From assembly GCA_026400105.1 (NCBI GenBank), contig JAPLPQ010000072.1, positions 1 through 48,473 of the forward strand: a stretch of DNA of 48,473 nucleotides. Reading direction: 5' to 3'. A model generated the notes under the pieces. It had not been told where the DNA came from. It saw nothing but the letters and a program-made list of their open reading frames with translations, and did no database searches. How positions within the stretch are numbered: position 1 is the stretch's first letter; each line of letters opens with the position of its first letter. The position numbers and the translations under genes were made by a program. Shown one piece after another: positions 33,974 through 43,001 of the stretch. This stretch comes from Burkholderiales bacterium (GTDB taxonomy: Bacteria; Pseudomonadota; Gammaproteobacteria; Burkholderiales; Burkholderiaceae_C).

Positions 33974-35464
33974 TCAGCCGCGCGCCTTGAGCGCTTGCTC
34001 GATCCGGTCGCACAGGGTCTCGAGCACCTCGAGGCGCGACCAATGCTTGTCGTCCGACGCGATCACATGCCAGGGCGCGATCTGGGTCGAGGTGCGGTCG
34101 ATCATGTCGCCGATCGCCTGCTCGTACTGCGGCCATTTGTCGCGGTTGCGCCAGTCCTCGTCGGTGATCTTGTAGTTCTTGTGCGGCGTCTCGCTGCGCT
34201 CATTGAAGCGGCGCAGCTGCTCCTCGGGCGTGATCGCGAGCCAGAACTTCACGATCAGCACGCCGGCGTCGGACAGCTCCTCCTCGAACTCGTTGATTTC
34301 GCCATAGGCGCGCATCCAGTCGGCCTCGGAGCAGTAACTCTCGACCCGCTCGACCAGCACCCGGCCGTACCAGCTGCGGTCGAACAAGGTCGCATGGCCC
34401 AGCTTGGGGATGTAGCGCCAGAAGCGCCACAGGTAGGGCTGGGCCCGCTCGTTCTCGTTCGGCGCCGCCACCGGAATCACGCGGTAGAAGCGCGCGTCGA
34501 GCGCCTGCGTCAGGCGCCGGATCGTGCTGCCCTTGCCGGCCGCGTCCATGCCCTCGAACACCACCACCAGCGACAGCTGCTGCAGGCGCGGGTCGCGGCT
34601 CAGCCCGTTGAGGCGGCCCTGCAGGGTCTCGAGCCGGTCCTCGTAGTCCTTGCGCGCGACGCTGCGGCTGTAGTCCTGCGCCGCCAGCAGGCTGAGCCGG
34701 TCCAGCGGCCAAGTCTCGGGCACTAGCGGCGCCGGCAGGGAGCGCGCCAGCGGCTGATCCAGGCGCCGGTTGACCGAATCGAGCAGCCGCTGGCCCGCGG
34801 TCAGATAGCGGTAATAGGGATCGCTGCCCTCGATCACGAACCAGGGCGCCTCGCCCAGGCTGGTCTTGCGCAGCGCCTCGTCGCTGACGCGGATGAACTC
34901 GTCGTAATGCTTGAGGTTGTGCTCCTCCTGCGGCGTCACGCGCCAGGCGGTCTTGGGCGAGTCCTGCAGCTCCTTCATGCGGGCCCTTGCCGCCTTCTTC
35001 GAGAGGTGGAACCAGAACTTCAGCAGCAGCACGCCCTCGGCCGCCAGCATGCGCTCGAACTGGCGGATGCGCTCGAGGCGGCGCACGAAATGCTCGCGCG
35101 CTTCATGGCCCAGCGCATGTGCGCTGACGGGATCGGTGTACCAGTTGCCGAACAGGATGCCGATATGCCCCTTGGACGGCAGCACCTGCCAGAAGCGGAA
35201 CATCTCGGGATGGTGGCGCTCATGCTCGCTGAGCGGCCCGAAGGCCTCGGTTCGAATATGGCGCGGGTCCATCCACTCGTTGAGCACATTGACCGTCTCG
35301 CCGCGCCCGGCCAGGTCGACCCCGTTGACCAGGATCACGACCGCAAAGCGGGCCTCGCGCAGCAGCCGAAACTGCATCTCCAGCAGGGAGGCACGCAGCG
35401 CAGGCTCGCGCTCCTTCCAGGTTTTCTTGTCGATGCGATGACCGATTTCAGCCGACTCGAACAT
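33974..35464 (-). CDS. pap: Polyphosphate:AMP phosphotransferase (two-domain PPK2)
   Basis: An enzyme of 496 residues with two tandem PPK2 domains that phosphorylates AMP to ADP with polyphosphate. The N-terminal half has a degenerate P-loop, GVDLAGRGE (48-56), without lysine. The C-terminal half has the intact FEGMDAAGKGS and a lid motif DRSWYGRVLVERVE, consistent with the catalytic half in class II PPK2. The ATG at 35464 is preceded by AGGAGA; the longer frame reaches into the rpsU leader. It is divergent from rpsU. Confidence 0.95.
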   Translation of the reverse strand: MFESAEIGHRIDKKTWKEREPALRASLLEMQFRLLREARFAVVILVNGVDLAGRGETVNVLNEWMDPRHIRTEAFGPLSEHERHHPEMFRFWQVLPSKGHIGILFGNWYTDPVSAHALGHEAREHFVRRLERIRQFERMLAAEGVLLLKFWFHLSKKAARARMKELQDSPKTAWRVTPQEEHNLKHYDEFIRVSDEALRKTSLGEAPWFVIEGSDPYYRYLTAGQRLLDSVNRRLDQPLARSLPAPLVPETWPLDRLSLLAAQDYSRSVARKDYEDRLETLQGRLNGLSRDPRLQQLSLVVVFEGMDAAGKGSTIRRLTQALDARFYRVIPVAAPNENERAQPYLWRFWRYIPKLGHATLFDRSWYGRVLVERVESYCSEADWMRAYGEINEFEEELSDAGVLIVKFWLAITPEEQLRRFNERSETPHKNYKITDEDWRNRDKWPQYEQAIGDMIDRTSTQIAPWHVIASDDKHWSRLEVLETLCDRIEQALKARG

Positions 35465-35494
35465 GAACTCTCCTATTTTCCCGCCACTGTAACC

Positions 35495-35523
35495 GCGACA
35501 AGCGCATTTTACGGGGCTATAAT
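35495..35523 (+). promoter_or_regulatory. Predicted sigma-70 promoter of rpsU
   Basis: GCGACA (35495-35500, four matches to TTGACA), a 17-base spacer and a perfect TATAAT (35518-35523). The expected start is near 35530, giving a leader of about 115 bases. Confidence 0.75.
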
Positions 35524-35542
35524 GTTCGTCTTTGCCGGCAAA

Positions 35543-35571
35543 CCCCGTCGGCCAGATCACGATAGACGGGG
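35543..35571 (+). promoter_or_regulatory. Hairpin in the rpsU leader
   Basis: CCCCGTC (35543-35549) and GACGGGG (35565-35571) form a 7-bp stem with a 15-base loop near the 5' end of the predicted rpsU transcript. The rest of the leader shows only a small CCGC/GCGG hairpin. A regulatory role is possible but not shown. Confidence 0.4.
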
Positions 35572-35645
35572 AAAACTGCCGCAAGTGCGGATTCAAGGCC
35601 CGATCTTCCCTGGACACCGACAGCGGCGCAATTTTGTATTAGCTA

Positions 35646-35858
35646 ATGACCACCATCCGCGTTAAAGACAACGAACCGTACGACATCGCCCTGCGCCGCT
35701 TCAAGCGCACCATCGAAAAGCTGGGCTTGCTGACCGACCTGCGCGCCCGCGAGTTCTACGAGAAGCCCACTTCGGAGCGCAAGCGCAAGAAGGCTGCCGC
35801 CGTCAAGCGTCACTACAAGCGCGTGCGCTCGATGCAGCTGCCCAAGCGTCTGTTCTGA
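35646..35858 (+). CDS. rpsU: 30S ribosomal protein S21
   Basis: A 70-residue basic protein of the small subunit, near the anti-Shine-Dalgarno region. The sequence matches the family: [20 protein letters not shown] at the start, [20 protein letters not shown] in the middle and a C-terminal basic tail. The region before the ATG (TATTAGCTA) has no clear Shine-Dalgarno sequence, notable for a ribosomal gene whose product sits near that site. It is followed by a hairpin and then yqeY, a conserved neighbour. Confidence 0.98.
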   Translation: MTTIRVKDNEPYDIALRRFKRTIEKLGLLTDLRAREFYEKPTSERKRKKAAAVKRHYKRVRSMQLPKRLF

Positions 35859-35904
35859 TCGCTCGGATCGCTGTATCCCGCTGCGGTCTTCACTGACCGC
35901 GCAC

Positions 35905-35934
35905 AAGCCCGCTGGAGGACGCTCAGGCGGGCTT
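35905..35934 (+). terminator. Terminator-like hairpin after rpsU
   Basis: AAGCCCGC (35905-35912) and GCGGGCTT (35927-35934) form an 8-bp stem with a 14-base loop, followed by TGTCGTTTC, an interrupted T-tract. It lies 47 bases after rpsU and may allow partial read-through into yqeY. Confidence 0.6.
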
Positions 35935-36001
35935 TGTCGTTTCTGGCCTGCCCGCAGGGCCGCCCAGGCGCTAAGATTCGTATTTATCTACAGGCTGCAC
36001 C

Positions 36002-36463
36002 ATGGCACTCAAAGAGCAGATCACCGAAGACATGAAGACCGCGATGCGGGCCAAGGACATGGAGCGCCTCGGCACCATCCGCCTGCTGCTGGCCTCGATC
36101 AAGCAAAAGGAAGTCGACGAGCAGATCCAGCTCGATGACAGCGCCGTCATCGCCGTGCTCGACAAGATGCTCAAGCAGCGCAAGGACTCGATCATCGCCT
36201 TCGAACAGGCCGACCGCGATGACCTGGCCGCCAAGGAAAAGGCCGAGGTCGCCGTGCTGCAGACCTACCTGCCCGCGCGCCTGAGCGCCGAAGAAGTCGC
36301 GGCGGCGGTCCAGGCCCTGGTGGCCGACGTGGCGGCCGAGCTCGGCCGCGCGCCGGGTGCTGCCGACATGGGCAAGCTGATGGCTGCGGCCAAGGCCGCC
36401 CTGGCCGGCAAGGCCGAGATGGCCCAGGTCTCGGCCGCCGTCAAGGCCGCCCTGGCCGGCTGA
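36002..36463 (+). CDS. yqeY: GatB/YqeY domain protein
   Basis: A 153-residue helical protein homologous to the tRNA-binding tail of GatB. Typical sequence is MALKEQITEDMKTAMRAKD at the start, RLGTIRLLLASIKQKEVDE (core TIRLLLASIKQKE) and VLQTYLPARLSAEEV. The C-terminus contains two KAALAG repeats about 20 residues apart. The function is unsettled; association with rpsU in many bacteria suggests a link to translation. It follows rpsU and precedes murI on the same strand. Confidence 0.93.
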   Translation: MALKEQITEDMKTAMRAKDMERLGTIRLLLASIKQKEVDEQIQLDDSAVIAVLDKMLKQRKDSIIAFEQADRDDLAAKEKAEVAVLQTYLPARLSAEEVAAAVQALVADVAAELGRAPGAADMGKLMAAAKAALAGKAEMAQVSAAVKAALAG

Positions 36464-36496
36464 AGTCAGGTCCGCACACCGGCCAAGCCCAGCCCG

Positions 36497-37333
36497 ATGC
36501 CAGCGCAAGCCGCCGCCGCACAGGACCGCTCGCGCCCGATCGGCGTGTTCGACTCCGGCGTCGGCGGGCTGTCGGTGCTGCGCGAGATCCGGCGCGCCCT
36601 GCCCGCCGAGGCACTGTGCTATGTGGCCGATTCGGCGCACGCGCCCTACGGCGAGCGCAGCGTCGGCTACATCGAGGCGCGTTCGCGCCACATCATCGGC
36701 TTTCTGCAGGCCCAGGGCGCCAAGGCCGTGGTCGTGGCCTGCAACACCGTGACCGGACTGGTGATCGAGCACCTGCGCGCCGCCTTTCCCGAGCTACCGC
36801 TGATCGCGATCGAGCCGGCCGTCAAGCCGGCCGCGCAGTCGACGCACAGCGGCGTGATCGGCCTGCTCGCGACGCGCCAGACCGTCGCCAGCCCGGGGCT
36901 GCAGCGCCTGCTGCAGCTGCACGCCAGCGGCAAGCAGGTGCTGCTGCAGGCCTGTCCGGGCTGGGTCGAGCGGGTCGAGCGCGGCGAACTGAACGGCGCC
37001 GAGACCGAAGCGGCGGTGGCGCATTATGTGCGTCCCCTGCTCGAGCAAGGGGCCGACACGCTGGTGCTGGGTTGCACCCATTACCCGTTCCTGGCACCGC
37101 TGATCCGCCGCCTGGCCGGGGCATCGGTGCAGGTGCTGGACCCGGCCCCGGCCGTGGCGCGCGAACTCGCGCGCCGGCTCGCGGCGCTGGAGCTGCTGAA
37201 CCCGGCCGCCGAGGCCGGCAGCGAACGATTCTGGACCAGCGCCGACCCGCAGCGCATCGGTCCCGTGGTCAGCGCGCTCTGGGGCGCACCGGTCGAGCTG
37301 TCCGGACTGCCGCTCGCCGCGCCAGCGGCCTGA
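36497..37333 (+). CDS. murI: Glutamate racemase
   Basis: Makes D-glutamate for peptidoglycan. The 278-residue protein has the N-terminal GVFDSGVGGLSVLREI with D19, the first catalytic cysteine C82 in VVACNTVTG and the second, C193, in LGCTHYPFL. The usual ACNTAS reads ACNTVT here, a conservative change. An extra stretch of about 13 residues precedes the family core. It starts 33 bases after yqeY, with no strong ribosome-binding site. The downstream pmbA is convergent. Confidence 0.95.
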   Translation: MPAQAAAAQDRSRPIGVFDSGVGGLSVLREIRRALPAEALCYVADSAHAPYGERSVGYIEARSRHIIGFLQAQGAKAVVVACNTVTGLVIEHLRAAFPELPLIAIEPAVKPAAQSTHSGVIGLLATRQTVASPGLQRLLQLHASGKQVLLQACPGWVERVERGELNGAETEAAVAHYVRPLLEQGADTLVLGCTHYPFLAPLIRRLAGASVQVLDPAPAVARELARRLAALELLNPAAEAGSERFWTSADPQRIGPVVSALWGAPVELSGLPLAAPAA

Positions 37334-37384
37334 AAACGGCCTGGAACCGGCCAGATCGGTATTCGGCTTGAAGCGGCAGCCGCC

Positions 37385-38803
37385 TCAGCTGCCGGCCAGC
37401 TTCATGCGCTTGACCAGCACCGAACCGACGCTCTTGGCGCCGTAGTTGTAGACATCGGCGCCGACCGCGACGATTTCCTGCAGCATCTCGCGCAGGTTGC
37501 CGGCGATCGTGATCTCCTGCACCGGATAAGCGATCTGGCCGTTCTCGACCCAGAAGCCCGACGCGCCGCGCGAATAGTCGCCGGTCACGTAGTTGACGCC
37601 CTGCCCCATCAGCTCGGTCACGAACAGGCCGGTGCCGAGCTTGCGCAGCATCGCGTCGAGGTCGTCGCCCGGTTGCGTGAGCCGGCTGCTCAAGGTCAGG
37701 TTGTGCGAGCCGCCGGCATTGCCGGTGGTGCGCATGCCGAGCTTGCGCGCAGAATAGGTGCTGAGGAAATAGCCCTGGACCCGGCCCGCCTCGACCACCG
37801 ATCGCGGCGCGGTGCGCACGCCCTCGTCGTCGAACGGTGCGCTGCCCTTGCCGCCGCGCAGATGCGGGTCTTCCAGGATGTCGATATGGTCGGGGAAGAC
37901 CTGGGTGCCGAGGCTGTCGAGCAGGAAGGTCGTCTTGCGGTAGAGCGCGCCGCCGCTGACGGCCTGCACGAAGCCGCCGAGCAGGCCGGCGGCCAGCGGC
38001 GCCTCGAACAGCACCGGGCATTCGGTGGTCGCGACCTTGCGCGGCTTCAGGCGCGACAGCGCGCGTTCGGCCGCATAGCGCCCGACTGCTTCGGGGCTGG
38101 CCAGCTCGGCCGGCGAGCGCATCGAGCTGAACCAGGCGTCGCGCTGCATGTTGGCGCCGCGGCCCGCGATCGGCGCGACCGAGAAGCTGTGGCGCGAGCT
38201 CGCGTAGCCGCCGCGGAAGATGCCGGGCCGGCCACGCTCGCCGCCGCGCATGTGCTCGGTGAAGAAATGCGACTGCTGGGCCGAGACGCCCGCACCCTCG
38301 CTGTTGCTGATCTTCTTGCTGGTCGCGAAGGCCGCAGCCTCGCAGCGCAACGCGATCTGCATCGCCTCCTCGGGTGTGACGGCCCAGGGGTGGAACAGGT
38401 CGAGGTCGGGATAGTCGTTGGCGATGTCCTGCTCGTCGGGCAGGCCGGCCACCGGGTCCTCGGCCGTGAAGCGCGCGATGTCGTAGGCCGCCTGCACCGT
38501 GCGCCGGATCGCCGCCGGGCTGAAGTCGGAGGTCGAGGCATTGCCGCGCCGCTGCCCGAGGTAGAGCGTGATGCCGAGCGACTTGTCGCGGTTGCGCTCG
38601 ACGTTCTCGAGCTCGCCCTTGCGCACCGAGACGCTCAGGCCGGCAGCTTCGGAGACATCGATGCCCCCGTCCTGCGCCCCCAGCGAACGGGCGTGCGAAA
38701 GCGCGAGATCGGACAGTTCCTCGAACTGGGCCCGGCTGAACTGGAAGCCAGTCTCGGGCTGGGACTGGGGCGAAGGGGTGGAGGCGGCGCGTGTCTTCTT
38801 CAT
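37385..38803 (-). CDS. pmbA: TldE/PmbA metalloprotease-associated protein
   Basis: Partner of TldD in the TldD/TldE protease, which in E. coli processes peptides such as microcin B17 and degrades CcdA. The 472-residue protein has the family's N-terminal EAAGLSVSVRKGELENVERN, the central cluster FFTEHMRGGERGRPG and the C-terminal DYSRGASGFWVENGQIAYPV. TldE lacks the HExxxH metal site, and none is seen here. I chose the ATG at 38803 (MKKTRAAS); an in-frame start at 38827 would overlap the divergent yjgA. No tldD lies in the window. Confidence 0.93.
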   Translation of the reverse strand: MKKTRAASTPSPQSQPETGFQFSRAQFEELSDLALSHARSLGAQDGGIDVSEAAGLSVSVRKGELENVERNRDKSLGITLYLGQRRGNASTSDFSPAAIRRTVQAAYDIARFTAEDPVAGLPDEQDIANDYPDLDLFHPWAVTPEEAMQIALRCEAAAFATSKKISNSEGAGVSAQQSHFFTEHMRGGERGRPGIFRGGYASSRHSFSVAPIAGRGANMQRDAWFSSMRSPAELASPEAVGRYAAERALSRLKPRKVATTECPVLFEAPLAAGLLGGFVQAVSGGALYRKTTFLLDSLGTQVFPDHIDILEDPHLRGGKGSAPFDDEGVRTAPRSVVEAGRVQGYFLSTYSARKLGMRTTGNAGGSHNLTLSSRLTQPGDDLDAMLRKLGTGLFVTELMGQGVNYVTGDYSRGASGFWVENGQIAYPVQEITIAGNLREMLQEIVAVGADVYNYGAKSVGSVLVKRMKLAGS

Positions 38804-38812
38804 GTCGGCGGC

Positions 38813-38818
38813 TATGAT
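38813..38818 (+). promoter_or_regulatory. -10-like TATGAT immediately before yjgA
   Basis: TATGAT ends 7 bases before the yjgA ATG at 38826, with ACTTGGC between and no ribosome-binding site; another candidate leaderless start. No convincing -35 is seen. Confidence 0.35.
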
Positions 38819-38825
38819 ACTTGGC

Positions 38826-39479
38826 ATGTCACGCAAACCCACCAAAGGCTATTACGTCAAAGGCCACTTCGTTGCCCTTGGCAGCGAACTCGACCTCGAA
38901 CTCAAGCGCGAATTGCGCGGGGACGTCGACCTCAGCCGGACCGATCTCAAGAAACACAGCGACCACCTGCAGTTGCTCGGCGAGCAGCTGCTCACCTTGC
39001 GCAAAGGGCTGCTCGACAAGCTCGCGCTGCCCGACCGTCTGCTCGACGCCATGACCGAAGCCAAGCGCATCACCAACTTCGAGGGCAAGCGGCGCCAGAT
39101 GCAGTTCATCGGCAAGCTGATGCGCAAGCTCGACGAGCCCACCGTGGCGGCAGTCGAGGAGGCGCTCAAGGTCCAGCACCAGGGCAGCGCCAAGGACACG
39201 CTGCGCATGCACCAGGCCGAGCAATGGCGCGACCGCCTGATCGCCGAGGACGAGGCGCTCGAGGCCTGGCTCAAGCTCGACCCGGGCGCCGACCTGCAGC
39301 ACCTGCGCACGCTGGTGCGCCAGGCGCGCAAGGACGCCGTGCCGGCGCAAGAGGGCGAGGCACCGCGCCACGGCAAATCCTTCCGCGAGATCTTCCAGCT
39401 CGTGCGCGCCAAGCTCGACGGCGATGCCGCTGCGGCCCAGGCGGCCGAGGACGGCGCTGAGGACGAGGAAGACGCATGA
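38826..39479 (+). CDS. yjgA: DarP/YjgA ribosome-associated protein
   Basis: A 217-residue soluble helical protein homologous to E. coli YjgA (DarP), which associates with 50S assembly intermediates. Recognisable features are the opening MSRKPTKGYYVKGHFV, the stretch SRTDLKKHSDHLQLLGEQLL and EAKRITNFEGKRRQMQFIGK. The C-terminus is an acidic Ala-rich tail (AAEDGAEDEEDA). An in-frame ATG at 38814 is possible. It is divergent from pmbA and overlaps mog by four bases, a conserved Burkholderiales arrangement. Confidence 0.92.
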   Translation: MSRKPTKGYYVKGHFVALGSELDLELKRELRGDVDLSRTDLKKHSDHLQLLGEQLLTLRKGLLDKLALPDRLLDAMTEAKRITNFEGKRRQMQFIGKLMRKLDEPTVAAVEEALKVQHQGSAKDTLRMHQAEQWRDRLIAEDEALEAWLKLDPGADLQHLRTLVRQARKDAVPAQEGEAPRHGKSFREIFQLVRAKLDGDAAAAQAAEDGAEDEEDA

Positions 39480-40084
39480 GCCAGCCGCTCAACGGCGGCC
39501 CGGAGCCGGTCAGGATCGGCATCGTCTCGATCAGCGATCGCGCCTCCGCGGGCGTCTACCAGGACCAGGGCCTGCCCGCGCTGCAGGACTGGCTGGGCCG
39601 GGCCCTGAAGAACCCGATCGAGTTCGAGCCGCGCCTGATCCCCGACGAGCAGGCCACGATCAGCCAGACCCTGATCGAGCTGGTCGAGGCCGGCTGCAGC
39701 CTGGTGCTTACCACCGGCGGCACCGGCCCGGCGCTGCGCGATGTCACGCCCGAGGCCACGCTGGCGGTGGCGCACAAGGAGATGCCGGGTTTTGGCGAAC
39801 AGATGCGCCAGATCAGCCTGACCTTCGTGCCGACCGCGATCCTGTCGCGCCAGGTCGCGGTGATCCGGGACCAGAGCCTGATCATCAACCTGCCGGGCCA
39901 GCCCAAAGCCATCGCCGAAACCCTGGCCGGCCTGAAGGACGCCGACGGCAGGCAGCAGGTCAACGGCATCTTCGCCGCCGTGCCCTACTGCATCGACCTG
40001 ATCGGCGGCCCCTACCTCGAGACCCACGACGAGGTCTGCCAGGCCTTCCGGCCCAAGAGCGCGCTCCGGCCGTCGCGCGGCTGA
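39476..40084 (+). CDS. mog: Molybdopterin adenylyltransferase
   Basis: Adenylylates molybdopterin before molybdate insertion during cofactor synthesis. The 202-residue protein has the MoaB/MogA fold with IGIVSISDRASAGVYQDQG, the LVLTTGGTGPALRDVTPEAT motif (about 78-97) and SLIINLPGQPKAIAETL. Length and the C-terminal PYCIDLIGGPYLET match MogA rather than the shorter MoaB. Its start overlaps the yjgA stop (ATGA), so translation is coupled. The cofactor would be needed by NasA encoded in this window, among other enzymes. Confidence 0.95.
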   Translation: MSQPLNGGPEPVRIGIVSISDRASAGVYQDQGLPALQDWLGRALKNPIEFEPRLIPDEQATISQTLIELVEAGCSLVLTTGGTGPALRDVTPEATLAVAHKEMPGFGEQMRQISLTFVPTAILSRQVAVIRDQSLIINLPGQPKAIAETLAGLKDADGRQQVNGIFAAVPYCIDLIGGPYLETHDEVCQAFRPKSALRPSRG

Positions 40085-40103
40085 AGCCGTTCACCGCCCC
40101 TTT

Positions 40104-40128
40104 CAGCCCGGCCTCAAGAGCCGGGCTG
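40104..40128. terminator. Hairpin between convergent mog and cysE
   Basis: CAGCCCGGC (40104-40112) and GCCGGGCTG (40120-40128) form a perfect 9-bp stem with a 7-base loop. It has three T on the 5' side (useful for the minus strand after the stem as AAA only), so it is a weak intrinsic terminator. It overlaps no coding sequence. Confidence 0.5.
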
Positions 40129-40136
40129 GCAGAACA

Positions 40137-40904
40137 TCACTTGCCGACCATCTCGTTGAACTTGTCGGCCGGGAAATGCTCGACCTTGGCCGCATCCGAC
40201 GGCAGGCCGGGCGCACGGGCGCAGGCCAGCTTCTCGATCGCCTGCCACAGCAGCGCGATCTGGTGCTCGTGGCCGGCCGCGTTGTCGATCAGGCCGCGCA
40301 TGGCCTGGCTCAGCGGGTCGTCGTTCTGCGTCACGCCATAGGCCGAGAAACCCATCTTGGACGCCGCTTCCTCGCGCTTGGCATCGGACTCGGCCTGGAT
40401 GATGCGCGCCGGGTTGCCGACCGCAGTCGCCCCAGCCGGCACCGGCTTGGTCACGACCGCGTTGCTGCCGACCTTGGCGCCATCGCCGACCGTGAAGCCG
40501 CCCAGCACCTTGGCACCGGCACCGACCACCACGTCGCGGCCCAGCGTCGGATGGCGCTTGGCCCCCTTGTAGAGCGAGGTGCCGCCCAGCGTGACGCCGT
40601 GGTAGATCGTGCAGCCGTCGCCGATCTCGGCCGTCTCGCCGATCACCACGCCCATGCCGTGGTCGATGAAGACGCGATTGCCGAGCTTGGCGCCCGGGTG
40701 GATCTCGATCCCGGTCAGGAAGCGCGCCAGGTGCGAGACGAAGCGCCCGAGCCAGCGGTAGCCGCGCGTCCAGCAGCCATGCGCCAGGCGGTGCAGCAAC
40801 ACCGCGTGCAGGCCCGGATAACAGGTCAGGACCTCCCAGCGCGAGCGCGCGGCCGGGTCGCGTTCCAGGATGCAGTCGATGTCGGTCTTGAGGCGGGAAA
40901 ACAT
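40137..40904 (-). CDS. cysE: Serine O-acetyltransferase
   Basis: Catalyses the first step of cysteine synthesis, acetyl-CoA plus L-serine to O-acetylserine. The 255-residue protein has an N-terminal helical domain and a left-handed beta-helix of hexapeptide repeats: [20 protein letters not shown] (20 residues) containing the catalytic DHG, then YHGVTLGGT and NAVVTKPVP. The ATG at 40904 ([10 protein letters not shown]) is family-like; a TTG at 40916 is possible. A C-terminal extension beyond the repeats (about 180-255) is longer than in plant enzymes. It follows trmJ by 25 bases. Confidence 0.95.
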   Translation of the reverse strand: MFSRLKTDIDCILERDPAARSRWEVLTCYPGLHAVLLHRLAHGCWTRGYRWLGRFVSHLARFLTGIEIHPGAKLGNRVFIDHGMGVVIGETAEIGDGCTIYHGVTLGGTSLYKGAKRHPTLGRDVVVGAGAKVLGGFTVGDGAKVGSNAVVTKPVPAGATAVGNPARIIQAESDAKREEAASKMGFSAYGVTQNDDPLSQAMRGLIDNAAGHEHQIALLWQAIEKLACARAPGLPSDAAKVEHFPADKFNEMVGK

Positions 40905-40929
40905 GCTCGGGTCCAATCAGTTCTACAGT

Positions 40930-41745
40930 CTAGCGCCTGGCCTGGGTCGTGGTCTGCAGCATGGCGCGCGCCACCCCGCGCAGGATATGGATTTCCTCCT
41001 CGGTCGGCTCGGCGCGGTTGAAGAGCTGGTTCAGGCGCGGCATCAGTTTCCTGGGCGCCGCCGGATCGAGGAAACCGACCGCGACCAGCGCCTGCTCCCA
41101 ATGCGCGAGCAGGCCCGCGACCGCCTGCGCATCGGCCGCGCGCGGCTGCGGCGCGCCCGAGGCAGGCAGAGCAAAGCCGCCCAGCGCCTGCCGCCACTCA
41201 TAGGCGATCAGCTGCACGGCAGCGGCCAGGTTCAGCGAGCCGTAGTCGGGCGCGGTCGGGATGCTCAGGCAGGCATGGCAGCGGTAGACATCCTCGTTCT
41301 TCATGCCGTAGCGCTCGGAGCCGAACAGGAAGGCGACCCCGATCGGAACGGCAGATGCGGGATCGGGCTGTGCGGCGCCATCCGCCGGGTCAGCCGCCGT
41401 CACGCCCAGCGACGCCGCCGCGGGACTGAGCAGGCGCGCGGCCAGCTCGGCCAGATGCGCGCGCGGCGCCACCGTGGGCGGGCCGAAGTCACGCGGCGTC
41501 ATCGCGGTGGCGCAGACATGCGAGACGCCGTCGAGCGCCTCGTCCAAGGTCTGCACGATGCGCGCCCGGGCCAGCAGATCGTCGGCGCCGCTGGCCAGCG
41601 CCAGCGCTTCCTCGCGCTGCAGCACGTCGGCCCAGCGCGGGCGCACCAGCACCAGGTCGTCGAAGCCCATCACCTTCATGGCGCGCGCGACGGAGCCGAC
41701 ATTGCCGGCGTGACTGGTCTCGATCAGGATGAAGCGGGTTCGCAT
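40930..41745 (-). CDS. trmJ: tRNA (cytidine/uridine-2'-O-)-methyltransferase TrmJ
   Basis: SPOUT-class methyltransferase of 271 residues modifying the ribose at tRNA position 32. Motif 1 is [20 protein letters not shown] at the N-terminus, and the knot region has [18 protein letters not shown] and [20 protein letters not shown]. An insertion rich in Ala and Pro (about 108-135) separates the motifs. The ATG at 41745 is preferred to an in-frame TTG at 41754. It is divergent from suhB and upstream of cysE, a conserved Burkholderiales order. Confidence 0.95.
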   Translation of the reverse strand: MRTRFILIETSHAGNVGSVARAMKVMGFDDLVLVRPRWADVLQREEALALASGADDLLARARIVQTLDEALDGVSHVCATAMTPRDFGPPTVAPRAHLAELAARLLSPAAASLGVTAADPADGAAQPDPASAVPIGVAFLFGSERYGMKNEDVYRCHACLSIPTAPDYGSLNLAAAVQLIAYEWRQALGGFALPASGAPQPRAADAQAVAGLLAHWEQALVAVGFLDPAAPRKLMPRLNQLFNRAEPTEEEIHILRGVARAMLQTTTQARR

Positions 41746-41828
41746 GTGGCGCAAATGATGATGAAAGGATAGAATCGCGCTATTGTCGCCGTCATCGCAC
41801 GGCCCCCTATTCGTTCCTCACACAATTC

Positions 41829-42782
41829 ATGTCTGCTCATCTGCACCCCATGCTCAACGTGGCCATCAAGGCTGCGCGCGCCGCTGGCGCCATCATCAAC
41901 CGTGCCGCACTCGATGTCGAGTCGGTCCGCGTTGCCGCCAAGCAAACCAACGACTTCGTGACCGAAGTCGACAAGGCCGCCGAAGAGATCATCATCGAGA
42001 CCCTGCTCGAGGCCTATCCCGACCACGGCATCTGGGCCGAGGAATCGGGTCGCCGCGAAGGCACGGGTGCAGGCAAGCGACATATGTGGATCATCGACCC
42101 GCTCGATGGCACCACCAACTTCATCCACGGCTTCCCGGTCTACTGCGTCAGCATCGCGCTGATGTACCACGGCAAGATCGAACAGGCCGTCGTCTACGAC
42201 CCGAGCCGCAACGACCTGTTCTGCGCCACCAAGGGCCGCGGTGCCTACCTCAATGACCGCCGCCTGCGCGTGGCCAAGCGCAACCAGCTGCGCGACTGCC
42301 TGGTCAGCACCGGCTTCCCGTTCCGTCCGGGCGACAACTTCAAGAACTACATGGCCATGCTGACCGAGGTCATGCCGCGCGTCTCCGGCGTGCGTCGCCC
42401 GGGCGCTGCCGCACTCGACCTGGCCTACCTCGCGGCCGGCTTCACCGACGGCTTCTTCGAGACCGGCCTGCAGCCCTGGGACGTCGCCGCGGGCTCGCTG
42501 CTGGTGACCGAGGCCGGCGGCCTGATCGGCAACTTCACCGGCGAAGCCGACTTCCTCGAGCAGAAGGAATGCCTGGCCGCCAACCCGCGCATCTACGGCC
42601 AGCTGGTCGGCATGCTCGGCAAGTACAGCCAGTTCGCCAGCGCCGGCGACAAGGCTGGCGTGCGCCAGACGCTCGGTGTGCCGGGCGCCGAAGCCCAGGC
42701 CAGCGCAGCGCCGGCCGAGGACAGCGAAGCAGCCAAGCCGGCGACCGAAGCCGCACCGAAGGCAGACGACGCGCCGTTCTGA
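41829..42782 (+). CDS. suhB: Inositol monophosphatase family protein (SuhB)
   Basis: Mg-dependent sugar-phosphate phosphatase of 317 residues; in E. coli SuhB also joins the rRNA antitermination complex. Metal ligands are visible: E71 in WAEESG, D90 and D93 in [11 protein letters not shown], and the Asp of [18 protein letters not shown]. After the catalytic core (to about 270) there is a low-complexity tail rich in Ala, Pro, Glu and Lys. A possible -10 TAGAAT lies at 41770-41775, with a poor -35. A strong terminator follows. Confidence 0.95.
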   Translation: MSAHLHPMLNVAIKAARAAGAIINRAALDVESVRVAAKQTNDFVTEVDKAAEEIIIETLLEAYPDHGIWAEESGRREGTGAGKRHMWIIDPLDGTTNFIHGFPVYCVSIALMYHGKIEQAVVYDPSRNDLFCATKGRGAYLNDRRLRVAKRNQLRDCLVSTGFPFRPGDNFKNYMAMLTEVMPRVSGVRRPGAAALDLAYLAAGFTDGFFETGLQPWDVAAGSLLVTEAGGLIGNFTGEADFLEQKECLAANPRIYGQLVGMLGKYSQFASAGDKAGVRQTLGVPGAEAQASAAPAEDSEAAKPATEAAPKADDAPF

Positions 42783-42800
42783 CGCTACCCCTGTCCCGCC

Positions 42801-42834
42801 AAAGCCCGCCCTGCCCTGCAGCGCGGGCTTTTTT
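42801..42834 (+). terminator. Intrinsic terminator of suhB
   Basis: AAAGCCCGC (42801-42809) and GCGGGCTTT (42823-42831) form a 9-bp stem with a 13-base loop, and a run of six T covers 42829-42834. It begins 19 bases after the suhB stop. Confidence 0.9.
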
Positions 42835-43001
42835 GCGCCGACTGATCCGCATCATTCAGTAAAAAACTGATCAAACGTCAATGATGATCTGATTTTTCCG
42901 ATCACGCAATCGAGCTACCCTTGCCTCGTGTCCAGGCCGGATGCGGCCGCTCGACGGTTCGAGCGGGCCGGACTGGCCGTCATTCTTCGAGGAAGTCCAT
43001 C

